This document shows, in pieces, positions 55,658 through 64,000 of a stretch of 64,000 bases of DNA; the first letter of the stretch is position 1, and each line of letters starts with the position of its first letter. Under the pieces are notes generated by a model that was not told the origin of the DNA, did not search any database, and saw only the letters and a program-made list of their open reading frames with translations. This stretch comes from Pseudomonas sp. WS 5079 (lineage in GTDB: Bacteria > Pseudomonadota > Gammaproteobacteria > Pseudomonadales > Pseudomonadaceae), in the NCBI RefSeq assembly GCF_012985465.1, contig NZ_JAAQWN010000011.1, positions 62,001 to 126,000 of the forward strand, read 5' to 3'. A program made the translations under genes and the position numbers.

Positions 55658-58600
55658 GTGGAAAGAAGAATTGTTGCTGGCGCCAAAACCCATGTTTCTC
55701 CTCTCTCTCTTGCGATTCGTCTGGGTGTCCTCGGGCTGGTGGCAGGCCTGGCGAGCCCCGAGGCGTTGGCGGCGTGCTCGCCGGCGAACCCGGGCGTAAA
55801 CGCGGTGGTTACCTGTACCGGGGCGCCAAGCCTGCCCCTGACGCCGGTCAACAACTTTTCCAGTTCGACCAATGGCCTGCAGGTCACCGTCGATGCCGCA
55901 GCGCGGATGAACACTGTGCTGGGCACGGTATTGAGCTTGACGGGTAGCGGTATAACGCTGACTAACCTGGGGGTGATTGATCCGGCGTTCCTGTTGCCCC
56001 TCAGCGCCTTGACCAGTGGCGTGGTGATTGGCAACGCTTCAACCTCAGGCAACGTATCGGTGACCAACAGCGGCACGATCAGAGGCACCATCCCATTGCT
56101 GGATGTGGCCTCGCTGCTGGGCGGCGCGGCGCTCAATATCACCAATGGCGCAAACTTCACCACCAGCATCTACAACAGCGGCACTATCGGCGCTTCGAGC
56201 ATTGGCGTATCGGTGCTGCAACCTGACGAAGCCCCTGTGGTGGTGGTGCAGGGCGGCTCCCGGGTCAATATGACCAACAGCGGCACGGTCACCGGCCGGA
56301 TAGGCTTTGAAGCCTCGGGTGCCGCCGGCGGGGTTGGCAACTCGTTTATCAACGCAGGCACGCTCAATGGTGGGGTGTCCCTGGGCGCCGGGCGTGGGGG
56401 CAATACATTTACCGCGGTCACCGGGTCTGTGGTGAATGCCGGTACCGGGATCAGCCTGGGTGGACTGGTCAACGTCAATCTGTCGTTCGCGCCCTCCGGC
56501 AAGGTCGATGGCGGCGTGGGGGGGACCAACAATACCCTGGTCCTGGATAACCAACTGGCCGGGGTGAATGCTGTTATCCAGACCGGCACCGCATCCAGCA
56601 GTCAATACATCAACTTCAACAAACTGCTGATCAATGGCGGGACCTGGACCCTGCAAGGGGCGCTGGTCAACGGGTCGACGATACTCAATAGCGCCCTTGT
56701 GCAATTTGACAATAGCGCCGCGTTCGGCAGCGGCGTGCTGAACGTCAATGGCGGGACCCTGGCGGCCAGCACCGGTAACCTGAACGTGGCCAACAACGTG
56801 GTGATCGGTGCCGGTGGGCTCACGGTGCAGGGCACCAACGCTTTTGCCTTTGGCGGCAACCTTAGCGGCACGGGGGCCTTGCGCAAAAACGGTACGGCGG
56901 ACCTGACCCTCAACACCACCAATACCTACAGCGGTGGCACCCAGTTGAACGCCGGCACTCTGGTGCTTGGGGCCACGGACGCGCTGGGCTCGGGCATCCT
57001 GACCGCCAGCGCCGGGACCAACCTGAGCACCGGTCCGCTGCTGGGCGCGGCGATTGCCCTGGCCAATGGCATCGACCTGCTGGGCAACCTGACCGTGATT
57101 GGCAGCAATGCGCTGACCCTGGGCGGGGTGATCGGTGGCAGCGGCGGCCTGGTCAAGGAAGGCAGCGGCGACCTGATTATCAGCGGCACCAACAGCTACC
57201 AGGGCAACACGGTGCTGAACCTCGGCAAATTGGTGGTGGGTGCCGACGGTGCACTGGGCGCTGGAGCGTTGAGCGCCGCCGCCGGCACCACTCTGGATGC
57301 CAATGCCACGGCGAGCCTGACCAACCAGATCAGTCTCAACGGCGCGGTGACCGTGGGCGGGACCGCAGATTTGACGCTCACCGGGCCGATTATCGGGGGC
57401 GGCAGCCTGACCAAGAATGGCGGCGCCACCCTGAACCTCTCCGGCAACAACCTTTTCCTCGGTGGCCTGAACCTCAACGCTGGTACGTTGAAAGTGGGCA
57501 GCAATACAGCGCTGGGGTCGGGCAATTTGACCGTGAGTGGCGCCTCGAGCCTGGACAGCAGTGCCGCTGTGGCCCTGGTCAATAACATTGTGCTCAACGC
57601 CGGCTTGACCGTGGCGGGCAGCAACGCCCTGACCCTGGACGGTGCGCTCAGCGGCACCGGCACGCTGACCAAAGCGGGCACGGCCAACCTGACCCTCAAT
57701 GGGATCAACACGTTCCAGGCGGGCACGCTGCTCAATGGCGGTCGCCTGACCCTGGGGAATGCCGCAGCCCTGGGCGGCGGTGCGTTGACCGTGGGTGGCG
57801 CGGCGAGCCTGGACAACAGCGCGGCGTTTACCTTGGGCAATAACATCACCCTCAATGCCGACCTGGCCCTGGCCGGCACCAATAACCTGACCCTGGGCGG
57901 GGTGATCAGTGGCGCCGGTGGCCTGACCAAAAATGGCACGGCCGACCTGACCCTGAGCGGCAACAACACCTTTACCGGCGCACTGAACATCCTTGGCGGT
58001 AGCGTGTTCGCCAGCAGCGCCGCGGCCCTCGGTGGCAACAGCGGGCTGAACATTGGCGCCGGCGCCAGCCTCAACCTGGCCGGCAATGGCGTGCTCGGCG
58101 GCTTGAGCGGTGCTGGCGTTATCGACGTGGGCTTGAACAACAGCCTCACCGTAGGCGGTGCCAATACCAGCAGCACATTTGGCGGCAGCCTCACAGGCAG
58201 CGGCAGTTTGATCAAAGTCGGCGGCGGCCAGCTCGAGCTGACCGGCATCAACAGCCTCAGCGGCAATACCCAGGTCAACGCCGGCATCTTGAAGGTGAGC
58301 AATACCCTGGGCAGCGCCATTGTCGACGTGAATGCCGGGGGCACCCTGACCGGCGGCGGATCGCTGCTGGGAGCGCTGAACATCAACAGCGGCGGCCACT
58401 TGGCCTTGAACAGCGCGGATACGCTGTCTACCGGCTCGCTAGTGGTGGGCAGCGGTGCCAACCTCGACGTCAGCCTTGGTGCGCCGTCCCCGACGCCGCT
58501 GCTCAGCGTCAATGGCAGTGTGAGCCTGGATGGCAACCTGAATGTCAGCAATGGCGGGGCCTTTGGTGCCGGTATCTACCGTTTGATCAACTACACCGGC

Positions 58601-61600
58601 AGCCTGGCCGGGCAGGGCCTGACAGTGACGGGCGTGCCCCAGGGCTTCAACCTGGGCGATGTGCTGGTAGATATCGCCACGGCCAATCAGGTGAACGTGG
58701 TGGTGTCGGTGGCCAACATGCTGTTCTGGGACGGCAGCCAGACCACCGGCAACGGCACGGTCGAAGGTGGCAATGGCACCTGGAGCGTTGGCGCCAGCAA
58801 CTGGACCGCCATCGGCGGCACGCCCAACTCGGCCTGGGCCGGCGGCTTTGCAGTGTTCACAGGGACTGCGGGGACGGTCAGCGTGGACGGCACGCAGCAG
58901 TTCACCGGCCTGCAATTTGCCAGCGACGGCTACAACGTCGTGGGCGGTGCTGCGGGGCAACTGACGGCGGTCAACGGCAGCGCCGGCAATACGGCGATCC
59001 GTGTCGATCCAACCCTCACCGCGACCCTGGGCGTGAATATCGACGGCGCCGGCAAACTGGCCAAGCTCGACAGTGGCACCCTGGTGCTCAATGGCAACAA
59101 CAGCTACACCGGCGGCACTGCCCTTGAGCGTGGGGCGCTGGTGGTGGGCAGTAACACCGCGCTGGGCGTCGGCCTGCTGAGCACGGCCGCGGGCACCACA
59201 CTCTCCAGCAATAAAACCGTGGCCCTGGGCAATGACCTGGCCCTGGCTGGCAACCTCAACGTCACTGGCAGCAATGCCCTGGCCTTGAATGGCGTGATCA
59301 GTGGCGCCGGCGGCCTGGTCAAGAGCGGCACCTCGCAGCTCACGTTGGGCGGTGTGAACACCTACCTCGGGCCCACCGCGCTGAACGCCGGTGGCCTGAT
59401 CCTGGCGAACAGCGGCGCCTTGGGCAATGGTGCGTTGAATGCGGCGGGCGGCACGACCCTGGACAGCAGCACCGCGGTCAGTGTCGGCAATGCCCTTGAC
59501 CTGGGAGGCAACCTGAGCATTGGCGGTAGCGCCGACTTGACCCTGGGCGGGGTGATCAGTGGCAGCGGCAGCCTGACCAAGGAGGGCGCGGCCAACCTGA
59601 CCCTCAATGGCCTCAACAACTACCAGGGCGGCCTCACCCTCAATGCGGGCACCCTGACCCTGGGCACTGCGGCGGCACTGGGTACGGGCGGGCTGACCGT
59701 GACGGGCAATTCGACCCTGGCCAGCAGCACGCCACTGGTCTTGGCCAACGACTTGACCGTCAACGCCGGCCTGAGCGTGGGCGCCAGCAATAACCTGACG
59801 CTGGCTGGTGTGCTGGCGGGCAATGGCAGCCTGATCAAGACCGGTACTTCAGACCTGACGCTGACGGGCAACAACACCTTCAGCGGCCTGCTGGATATCC
59901 AGGCGGGCAGCCTCACCACCGTCGGCAACGGTGCGCTGGGTACCAACAGCGCGATCAACCTGGCGACCGGCACTGCCTTGAACCTGGGCAGTTCCGCCAG
60001 CCTGGGCAACCTCACCGGCGCCGGTACTGCGCTGGTCGGCCTCGGCAATACCTTGAGCCTGGGCGCCAACAATGGGAACGGCACTTTTGGTGGGGTTCTT
60101 GCCGGCCTGGGCAACATCGACAAACTTGGCAACGGCACGCTCACCCTGGCCGGGGTCAGTACGCTGGCAGGCAATACCCAGGTCAGCGCGGGTACCTTGA
60201 ACGTCAACGGCCAACTGGCCAGTGCTGGGGTCAATGTGAACAGCGGCGCGACCCTCGGCGGCAGCGGGACCTTGCTGGGCACGGTGAATGTTGCCGATGG
60301 CGGCCACCTGGCCGTGAAGTCCGGCAGCGTACTGACCACCGGCGCCCTGGTGCTGGGGGCCAACGCCAACCTGGATGCCGGCCTCGGCGCACCGTCCACG
60401 GGCGGCACCGAGCTGCTGCGGGTGTTGGGCAACCTGACCCTGGATGGCACCCTCAACATCAGTGATACCGGTGGCTTTGGCGCCGGGATCTATCGCCTGA
60501 TCAACTACACCGGCGTGTTGACCAACAATGGCGTGCTCCTGGGCAGCCTGCCCGGTGGCGTCCTGCCTGGCAGCCTCGACCTGCAAACGGCGATTGGCAA
60601 CCAGATCAACCTGCTGGTCAATGGCAACACCAACGTGCAGTTCTGGGATGGCAGCCAACTGGTGGGCAACGGCACCATCGAAGGCGGCAACGGCACCTGG
60701 AACGCGGCGTCGAGCAATTGGACCGAGCTCAACGGTAGCTTCAACCTGGGCTGGGCACCCAACAGCCTGGCGGTGTTCCAGGGCACGGCGGGCACCGTCA
60801 CCGTGGACGGCGCGCAGGCGGTCACGGGCCTGCAATTTGTCACCGATGGCTACAACCTGGTGGGCGGTACGGCAGGCGGCCTGACCCTGTTCAATGGGGC
60901 CGGCGGCAACACCGCAGTGCGGGTCGACCCCACTGTCACCGCAACCCTGGATGTGAACCTCAGCGGCGGCGGCACCCTGGCCAAGCTGGACAGCGGCACC
61001 CTGGTGCTCAATGGCAGCAACACCTTCACCGGCGGCACGGCGCTGAACGGCGGCAGCCTGGTGGTGGGCAACAACAATGCCCTGGGCAGCGGCGTATTGA
61101 CTGCCGCCAACGGCACCACCCTGGACAGCAACACAGCGCTCGCGCTGACCAATGACGTGGTTCTCAATGGCAGCCTGGCCATTGGCGGCAGCAATGCCCT
61201 GACCCTGGCGGGCACTGTCAGCGGCGCCGGCAGCCTGATCAAAAACGGCATCGCCAGCCTGACCTTGAGTGGCAGTAATACCTACCAGGGGCCTACCACC
61301 CTGAATGCCGGCGGTTTGATCCTGGCCTCCAGCAGCGCCCTGGGCGCAGGCGCGTTGAACAGCAGCGCCGGGACCACCCTCGACACCACCGCTGCAGTGA
61401 CCCTCGCCAATGCTCTGAACCTGAGCGGCAACCTGGGTATCCTCGGCACGTCGGACCTGACCCTCAATGGCCCGGTCAACGGTGCCGGCGGGCTGATCAA
61501 AAGCGGTAGCGGCAACCTGACCCTCGCCGGCGGCAACAGCTATGTCGGCGGTACCCAACTCAACGCCGGCAGCCTGACCGTCGGTACGGGCAGCGCCCTG

Positions 61601-64000
61601 GGCGCAGGCGCCTTGCTGGTCAACGGCCCGGCGACCCTGGACAGCAGCGCGAATGTGACCCTGGGCAATGCGCTGACCCTCAATAGCGCGCTGACAGTGG
61701 CCGGCAGCAACGGCCTGACCCTCGGCGGGATCGTCGACGGCGCCGCGCAGTTGATCAAGAACGGCGGGGCCAACCTCAGCCTCAATGGGGCCAACAGCTA
61801 CGGCGGCGGTACGTTGCTCAACGCCGGTACGCTCACCCTCGGCAGCAACACTGCGCTGGGCAGCGGTACCCTGAGCGTGGGCGGTGCGGCCACCCTGGAT
61901 AACAGCGCACCGCTGGTGCTGGCCAATGCCATTGACCTCAATGCCGACCTCACCGTCGCCGGTAGCCACGACCTGAATCTGGCCGGCGTAGTGGCCGGCA
62001 ATGGCGCACTGATCAAAAACGGCACGGCGGGCCTGACCCTCAGCGGCAATAACCTGCTGAGCGGCCCGTTGACGGTGCTGGGGGGCAGCCTGACCACCGT
62101 CGGCTCCGGCGCCTTGGGCAACACCTCTGGGGTCACCGTGGGCAGCGGCGCCACCCTCAACCTGGGCAGCAGCGCCACACTCAACACCTTGGCCGGCAAC
62201 GGTGCACTGCAAGTGGCGGCGGGCAATACGCTGACCGTCGGCGGCACTAACACCTTCGGCGGTAGCCTGGGCGGCAGCGGTGCCCTGGATAAAGTCGGCA
62301 CCGGCACCCTCAACCTCACCGGCAACAGCGGCCTGACCGGCGCTACCAGCGTCACGGGCGGCACGCTCAACGTGGCGGGCAGCCTGGCCAGCAGCAGCGT
62401 GACGGTCAACAACGGCGCGACCTTGAGCGGCGGCGGCAGCTTGGCCGGTGCGGTGACGGTGGCCGATGGCGGCCACCTGGGCCTGAGCAGCGCCAGTGCG
62501 CTGACCGTGGGTTCGCTGGTGCTGGGGGGCAATGCCAACCTGGACGTCGGCCTTGGCGTACCGGTAGTCGGTGGCGGCAGCGGGCTGCTGAATGTCGGCG
62601 GTGACCTGGTCCTGGATGGCAACCTCAATGTCAGTGATCTCGGCGGTTTCGGCACTGGGGTCTACAACCTCATCAACTACGCCGGGGCCCTGACCAATAA
62701 CGGCCTGACCCTCGGGACTCTGCCCTCAAGCGTGACTGCCGATGACCTGCAACTGCAAACCGCGATCAGCAACAAGGTCAACCTGGTGGTCATCGCGCCC
62801 AACACCACCGTGCAGTTCTGGGACGGCGGCCAATTGATCGGCAACGGCGCCATCGACGGCGGCAACGGCACCTGGGGCAACGGCACCAATTGGGCGAATG
62901 TCGACGGCAGCCTCAACCAGAGCTGGAACGACAAGTTTGCGGTGTTCCAGGGCGCGGCTGGCACGGTCACGGTGGACGGCAGCCAAAGCCTGACGGGCAT
63001 GCAGTTCGTCAGCGACGGTTACAACCTGGTGGCCGGTACCTCTGGCCAGTTGAACCTGGTGAACGGCGGCACTGGCAACACCGCCGTGCGGGTCGACCCC
63101 AACGTCACTGCCACCCTCGGTGTAAGCCTCAATGGCAGTGGCACCCTGGCCAAACTGGACAGCGGCACCCTGGTGCTCAACGCCGCCAATGGCTACACCG
63201 GGGGTACCGCTCTGAACGGCGGCACCCTGGTGGTGGGCAACAACAATGCCCTGGGCAGCGGCGTATTGACCGCCGCCAACGGCACCACCCTGGCCAGCAA
63301 CAGTGCTGTGACCCTGGGCAATAACGCGCTGCTCAACGGTGCGATGACCGTGGGCGGGGCCAGTGCCTTGACCCTGGATGGCGTGGTCAGCGGCAATGGC
63401 AGCCTGGTGAAAACCGGCGCATCCAGCCTGACCCTCAATGGCGTCAACACCTACAGCGGCGGCACCAGCCTCAATGCCGGGCAACTGACGCTGGGCAACA
63501 ATGCGGCACTGGGCAGTGGCGCCCTGAGCGTGGGCGGCGCGGCGCAGTTGGATGGCAGCAGCGCCCTGCAACTGGCCAATGCCATTGCCCTGGGTGGTCA
63601 GTTGACGCTGTTGGGCAGCCATGACCTGACCTTGAGTGGCGCGCTCAGCGGCACCGCCAGCCTGGTGAAAAACGGCAACGGTGCGCTGTTGCTCACCGGC
63701 AGCAACAGCTATGGCGGCGGGACAATTCTCAATGGCGGCAGCACCACCGGCAGCACCAGCAGCCTGCAAGGGGCGATAGCCAATAACGCGGCGCTGACCT
63801 TCGAGCAAAATGCCGATGGCACCTACACCGGCAACCTCACTGGTAGCGGCTCGCTGACCAAGACCGGCAGCGGTGATCTGCTGCTGACCGGCAACAACAG
63901 CTTCACCGGTAGCACCAACGTCACGGCCGGTGGCCTGCTGGTCAACGGCACCTTGAACAGTGCCGCCGTCCAGGTCGCCAGCGGCGCCTCCCTGGGCGGT
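55658..64000 (+). CDS. Giant autotransporter-type adhesin with beta-strand repeats (3' end outside window)
   Basis: An open frame of at least 2781 codons with a long signal peptide (~1-38, ...GLVAGLASPEALA before ACSPANPG) and two early cysteines (C40, ~C53). After a ~350-residue leader with NSGTI-type strands, the passenger is built from about 21 copies of an ~85-residue repeat (ALGSG.LTV..., LTLGG.ISG.G.L.KNG, LTL.G.NTY.GGT.LNAG), the autotransporter-associated beta-strand repeat. Larger blocks around FWDGSQ recur at residues 1023, 1662 and 2387. The C-terminal barrel must lie beyond 64000. Start: GTG 55658 with AAGGAG nine bases upstream; in-frame TTGs at 55649 and 55652 are alternatives. 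Expected at the cell surface in adhesion or aggregation. The frame was checked as far as 63443. Confidence 0.85.
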   Translation, partial: MERRIVAGAKTHVSPLSLAIRLGVLGLVAGLASPEALAACSPANPGVNAVVTCTGAPSLPLTPVNNFSSSTNGLQVTVDAAARMNTVLGTVLSLTGSGITLTNLGVIDPAFLLPLSALTSGVVIGNASTSGNVSVTNSGTIRGTIPLLDVASLLGGAALNITNGANFTTSIYNSGTIGASSIGVSVLQPDEAPVVVVQGGSRVNMTNSGTVTGRIGFEASGAAGGVGNSFINAGTLNGGVSLGAGRGGNTFTAVTGSVVNAGTGISLGGLVNVNLSFAPSGKVDGGVGGTNNTLVLDNQLAGVNAVIQTGTASSSQYINFNKLLINGGTWTLQGALVNGSTILNSALVQFDNSAAFGSGVLNVNGGTLAASTGNLNVANNVVIGAGGLTVQGTNAFAFGGNLSGTGALRKNGTADLTLNTTNTYSGGTQLNAGTLVLGATDALGSGILTASAGTNLSTGPLLGAAIALANGIDLLGNLTVIGSNALTLGGVIGGSGGLVKEGSGDLIISGTNSYQGNTVLNLGKLVVGADGALGAGALSAAAGTTLDANATASLTNQISLNGAVTVGGTADLTLTGPIIGGGSLTKNGGATLNLSGNNLFLGGLNLNAGTLKVGSNTALGSGNLTVSGASSLDSSAAVALVNNIVLNAGLTVAGSNALTLDGALSGTGTLTKAGTANLTLNGINTFQAGTLLNGGRLTLGNAAALGGGALTVGGAASLDNSAAFTLGNNITLNADLALAGTNNLTLGGVISGAGGLTKNGTADLTLSGNNTFTGALNILGGSVFASSAAALGGNSGLNIGAGASLNLAGNGVLGGLSGAGVIDVGLNNSLTVGGANTSSTFGGSLTGSGSLIKVGGGQLELTGINSLSGNTQVNAGILKVSNTLGSAIVDVNAGGTLTGGGSLLGALNINSGGHLALNSADTLSTGSLVVGSGANLDVSLGAPSPTPLLSVNGSVSLDGNLNVSNGGAFGAGIYRLINYTGSLAGQGLTVTGVPQGFNLGDVLVDIATANQVNVVVSVANMLFWDGSQTTGNGTVEGGNGTWSVGASNWTAIGGTPNSAWAGGFAVFTGTAGTVSVDGTQQFTGLQFASDGYNVVGGAAGQLTAVNGSAGNTAIRVDPTLTATLGVNIDGAGKLAKLDSGTLVLNGNNSYTGGTALERGALVVGSNTALGVGLLSTAAGTTLSSNKTVALGNDLALAGNLNVTGSNALALNGVISGAGGLVKSGTSQLTLGGVNTYLGPTALNAGGLILANSGALGNGALNAAGGTTLDSSTAVSVGNALDLGGNLSIGGSADLTLGGVISGSGSLTKEGAANLTLNGLNNYQGGLTLNAGTLTLGTAAALGTGGLTVTGNSTLASSTPLVLANDLTVNAGLSVGASNNLTLAGVLAGNGSLIKTGTSDLTLTGNNTFSGLLDIQAGSLTTVGNGALGTNSAINLATGTALNLGSSASLGNLTGAGTALVGLGNTLSLGANNGNGTFGGVLAGLGNIDKLGNGTLTLAGVSTLAGNTQVSAGTLNVNGQLASAGVNVNSGATLGGSGTLLGTVNVADGGHLAVKSGSVLTTGALVLGANANLDAGLGAPSTGGTELLRVLGNLTLDGTLNISDTGGFGAGIYRLINYTGVLTNNGVLLGSLPGGVLPGSLDLQTAIGNQINLLVNGNTNVQFWDGSQLVGNGTIEGGNGTWNAASSNWTELNGSFNLGWAPNSLAVFQGTAGTVTVDGAQAVTGLQFVTDGYNLVGGTAGGLTLFNGAGGNTAVRVDPTVTATLDVNLSGGGTLAKLDSGTLVLNGSNTFTGGTALNGGSLVVGNNNALGSGVLTAANGTTLDSNTALALTNDVVLNGSLAIGGSNALTLAGTVSGAGSLIKNGIASLTLSGSNTYQGPTTLNAGGLILASSSALGAGALNSSAGTTLDTTAAVTLANALNLSGNLGILGTSDLTLNGPVNGAGGLIKSGSGNLTLAGGNSYVGGTQLNAGSLTVGTGSALGAGALLVNGPATLDSSANVTLGNALTLNSALTVAGSNGLTLGGIVDGAAQLIKNGGANLSLNGANSYGGGTLLNAGTLTLGSNTALGSGTLSVGGAATLDNSAPLVLANAIDLNADLTVAGSHDLNLAGVVAGNGALIKNGTAGLTLSGNNLLSGPLTVLGGSLTTVGSGALGNTSGVTVGSGATLNLGSSATLNTLAGNGALQVAAGNTLTVGGTNTFGGSLGGSGALDKVGTGTLNLTGNSGLTGATSVTGGTLNVAGSLASSSVTVNNGATLSGGGSLAGAVTVADGGHLGLSSASALTVGSLVLGGNANLDVGLGVPVVGGGSGLLNVGGDLVLDGNLNVSDLGGFGTGVYNLINYAGALTNNGLTLGTLPSSVTADDLQLQTAISNKVNLVVIAPNTTVQFWDGGQLIGNGAIDGGNGTWGNGTNWANVDGSLNQSWNDKFAVFQGAAGTVTVDGSQSLTGMQFVSDGYNLVAGTSGQLNLVNGGTGNTAVRVDPNVTATLGVSLNGSGTLAKLDSGTLVLNAANGYTGGTALNGGTLVVGNNNALGSGVLTAANGTTLASNSAVTLGNNALLNGAMTVGGASALTLDGVVSGNGSLVKTGASSLTLNGVNTYSGGTSLNAGQLTLGNNAALGSGALSVGGAAQLDGSSALQLANAIALGGQLTLLGSHDLTLSGALSGTASLVKNGNGALLLTGSNSYGGGTILNGGSTTGSTSSLQGAIANNAALTFEQNADGTYTGNLTGSGSLTKTGSGDLLLTGNNSFTGSTNVTAGGLLVNGTLNSAAVQVASGASLGG
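58600..63190 (+). repeat. Three copies of a large block inside the adhesin gene
   Basis: Direct repeats at about 58600-59110, 60510-61020 and 62680-63190 each encode LINYTG..., FWDG(S/G)Q, GNGT(W) and GTAGTV(T/S)VDG, AKLDSGTLVLN(G/A). The FWDG anchors are at 58724, 60641 and 62816, spaced 1917 and 2175 bases. Coding phase is kept throughout. Confidence 0.85.

Noticed and set aside
56045..62476. Very long open frames (up to 875 codons) on the minus strand of the adhesin gene
   Set aside because: They arise from the repetitive, GC-rich codon use of the plus-strand gene; translations are low-complexity (Pro/Leu/Val or Gln/Ala/Gly runs) with no domain, and the plus frame has a signal peptide and a ribosome site.

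Overview
The window looks like a chromosome segment of a fluorescent Pseudomonas (P. fluorescens group). The evidence is a GC-rich sequence, REP-type palindromes ending gene units, and a nearly complete pyoverdine block (NRPS, pvdE, pvdO, pvdN, pvdM, pvdP, opmQ, pvdT, pvdR, pvdA). No tRNA, rRNA, CRISPR array or insertion sequence was seen.

Region 1 (1-36184) is the pyoverdine locus. Two very large minus-strand peptide synthetases build the side chain: a three-module enzyme (10166-22483) and, one base overlapped, a second enzyme that runs off the left edge. Leftover genes export the precursor to the periplasm (pvdE), mature it there (pvdP, pvdM, pvdN, pvdO), handle efflux (pvdR-pvdT-opmQ) and supply hydroxyornithine (pvdA). 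Six exact TAAAT-N16-CGT boxes, the iron-starvation sigma factor (PvdS) promoter type, sit in front of the six transcription units and tie them into one regulon. Reading the adenylation pockets suggests side-chain residues in the order D-Gln-like, D-Ser, Ala-like, Gly, D-Thr, then a basic residue. The receptor gene fpvA and pvdS, pvdL, pvdH, pvdF and pvdQ are not in the window.

Region 2 (36184-43290) holds an MgtC-family membrane protein with a structured leader, an EvgAS/BvgAS-like response regulator and 1212-residue hybrid kinase, a stand-alone receiver lacking its phospho-acceptor aspartate, and an aldo/keto reductase (DkgB type). A repeated AGGA-N4-TCCTAC element flanks the two-component pair, and an 11-base part of it recurs upstream of the adhesin at the right end.

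Region 3 (43290-52850) concerns vitamin B12: a cobalamin riboswitch precedes a tightly overlapped operon of a BtuB-type receptor, a small thioredoxin-like 2Fe-2S protein and a BtuF-like binding protein. CobF (precorrin-6A synthase) and an atypical histidine-phosphatase-fold protein lie further right. Between them is a 1443-residue toxin-like protein with an internally duplicated N-terminus and a C-terminal segment whose His/Cys pattern resembles the self-cleaving cysteine protease domain of large toxins.

Region 4 (52850-64000) has a small exported protein, a KefB/KefC-like antiporter, and the first 2781 codons of a huge autotransporter-type adhesin made of beta-strand repeats arranged in about 2-kb super-repeats, running off the right edge.
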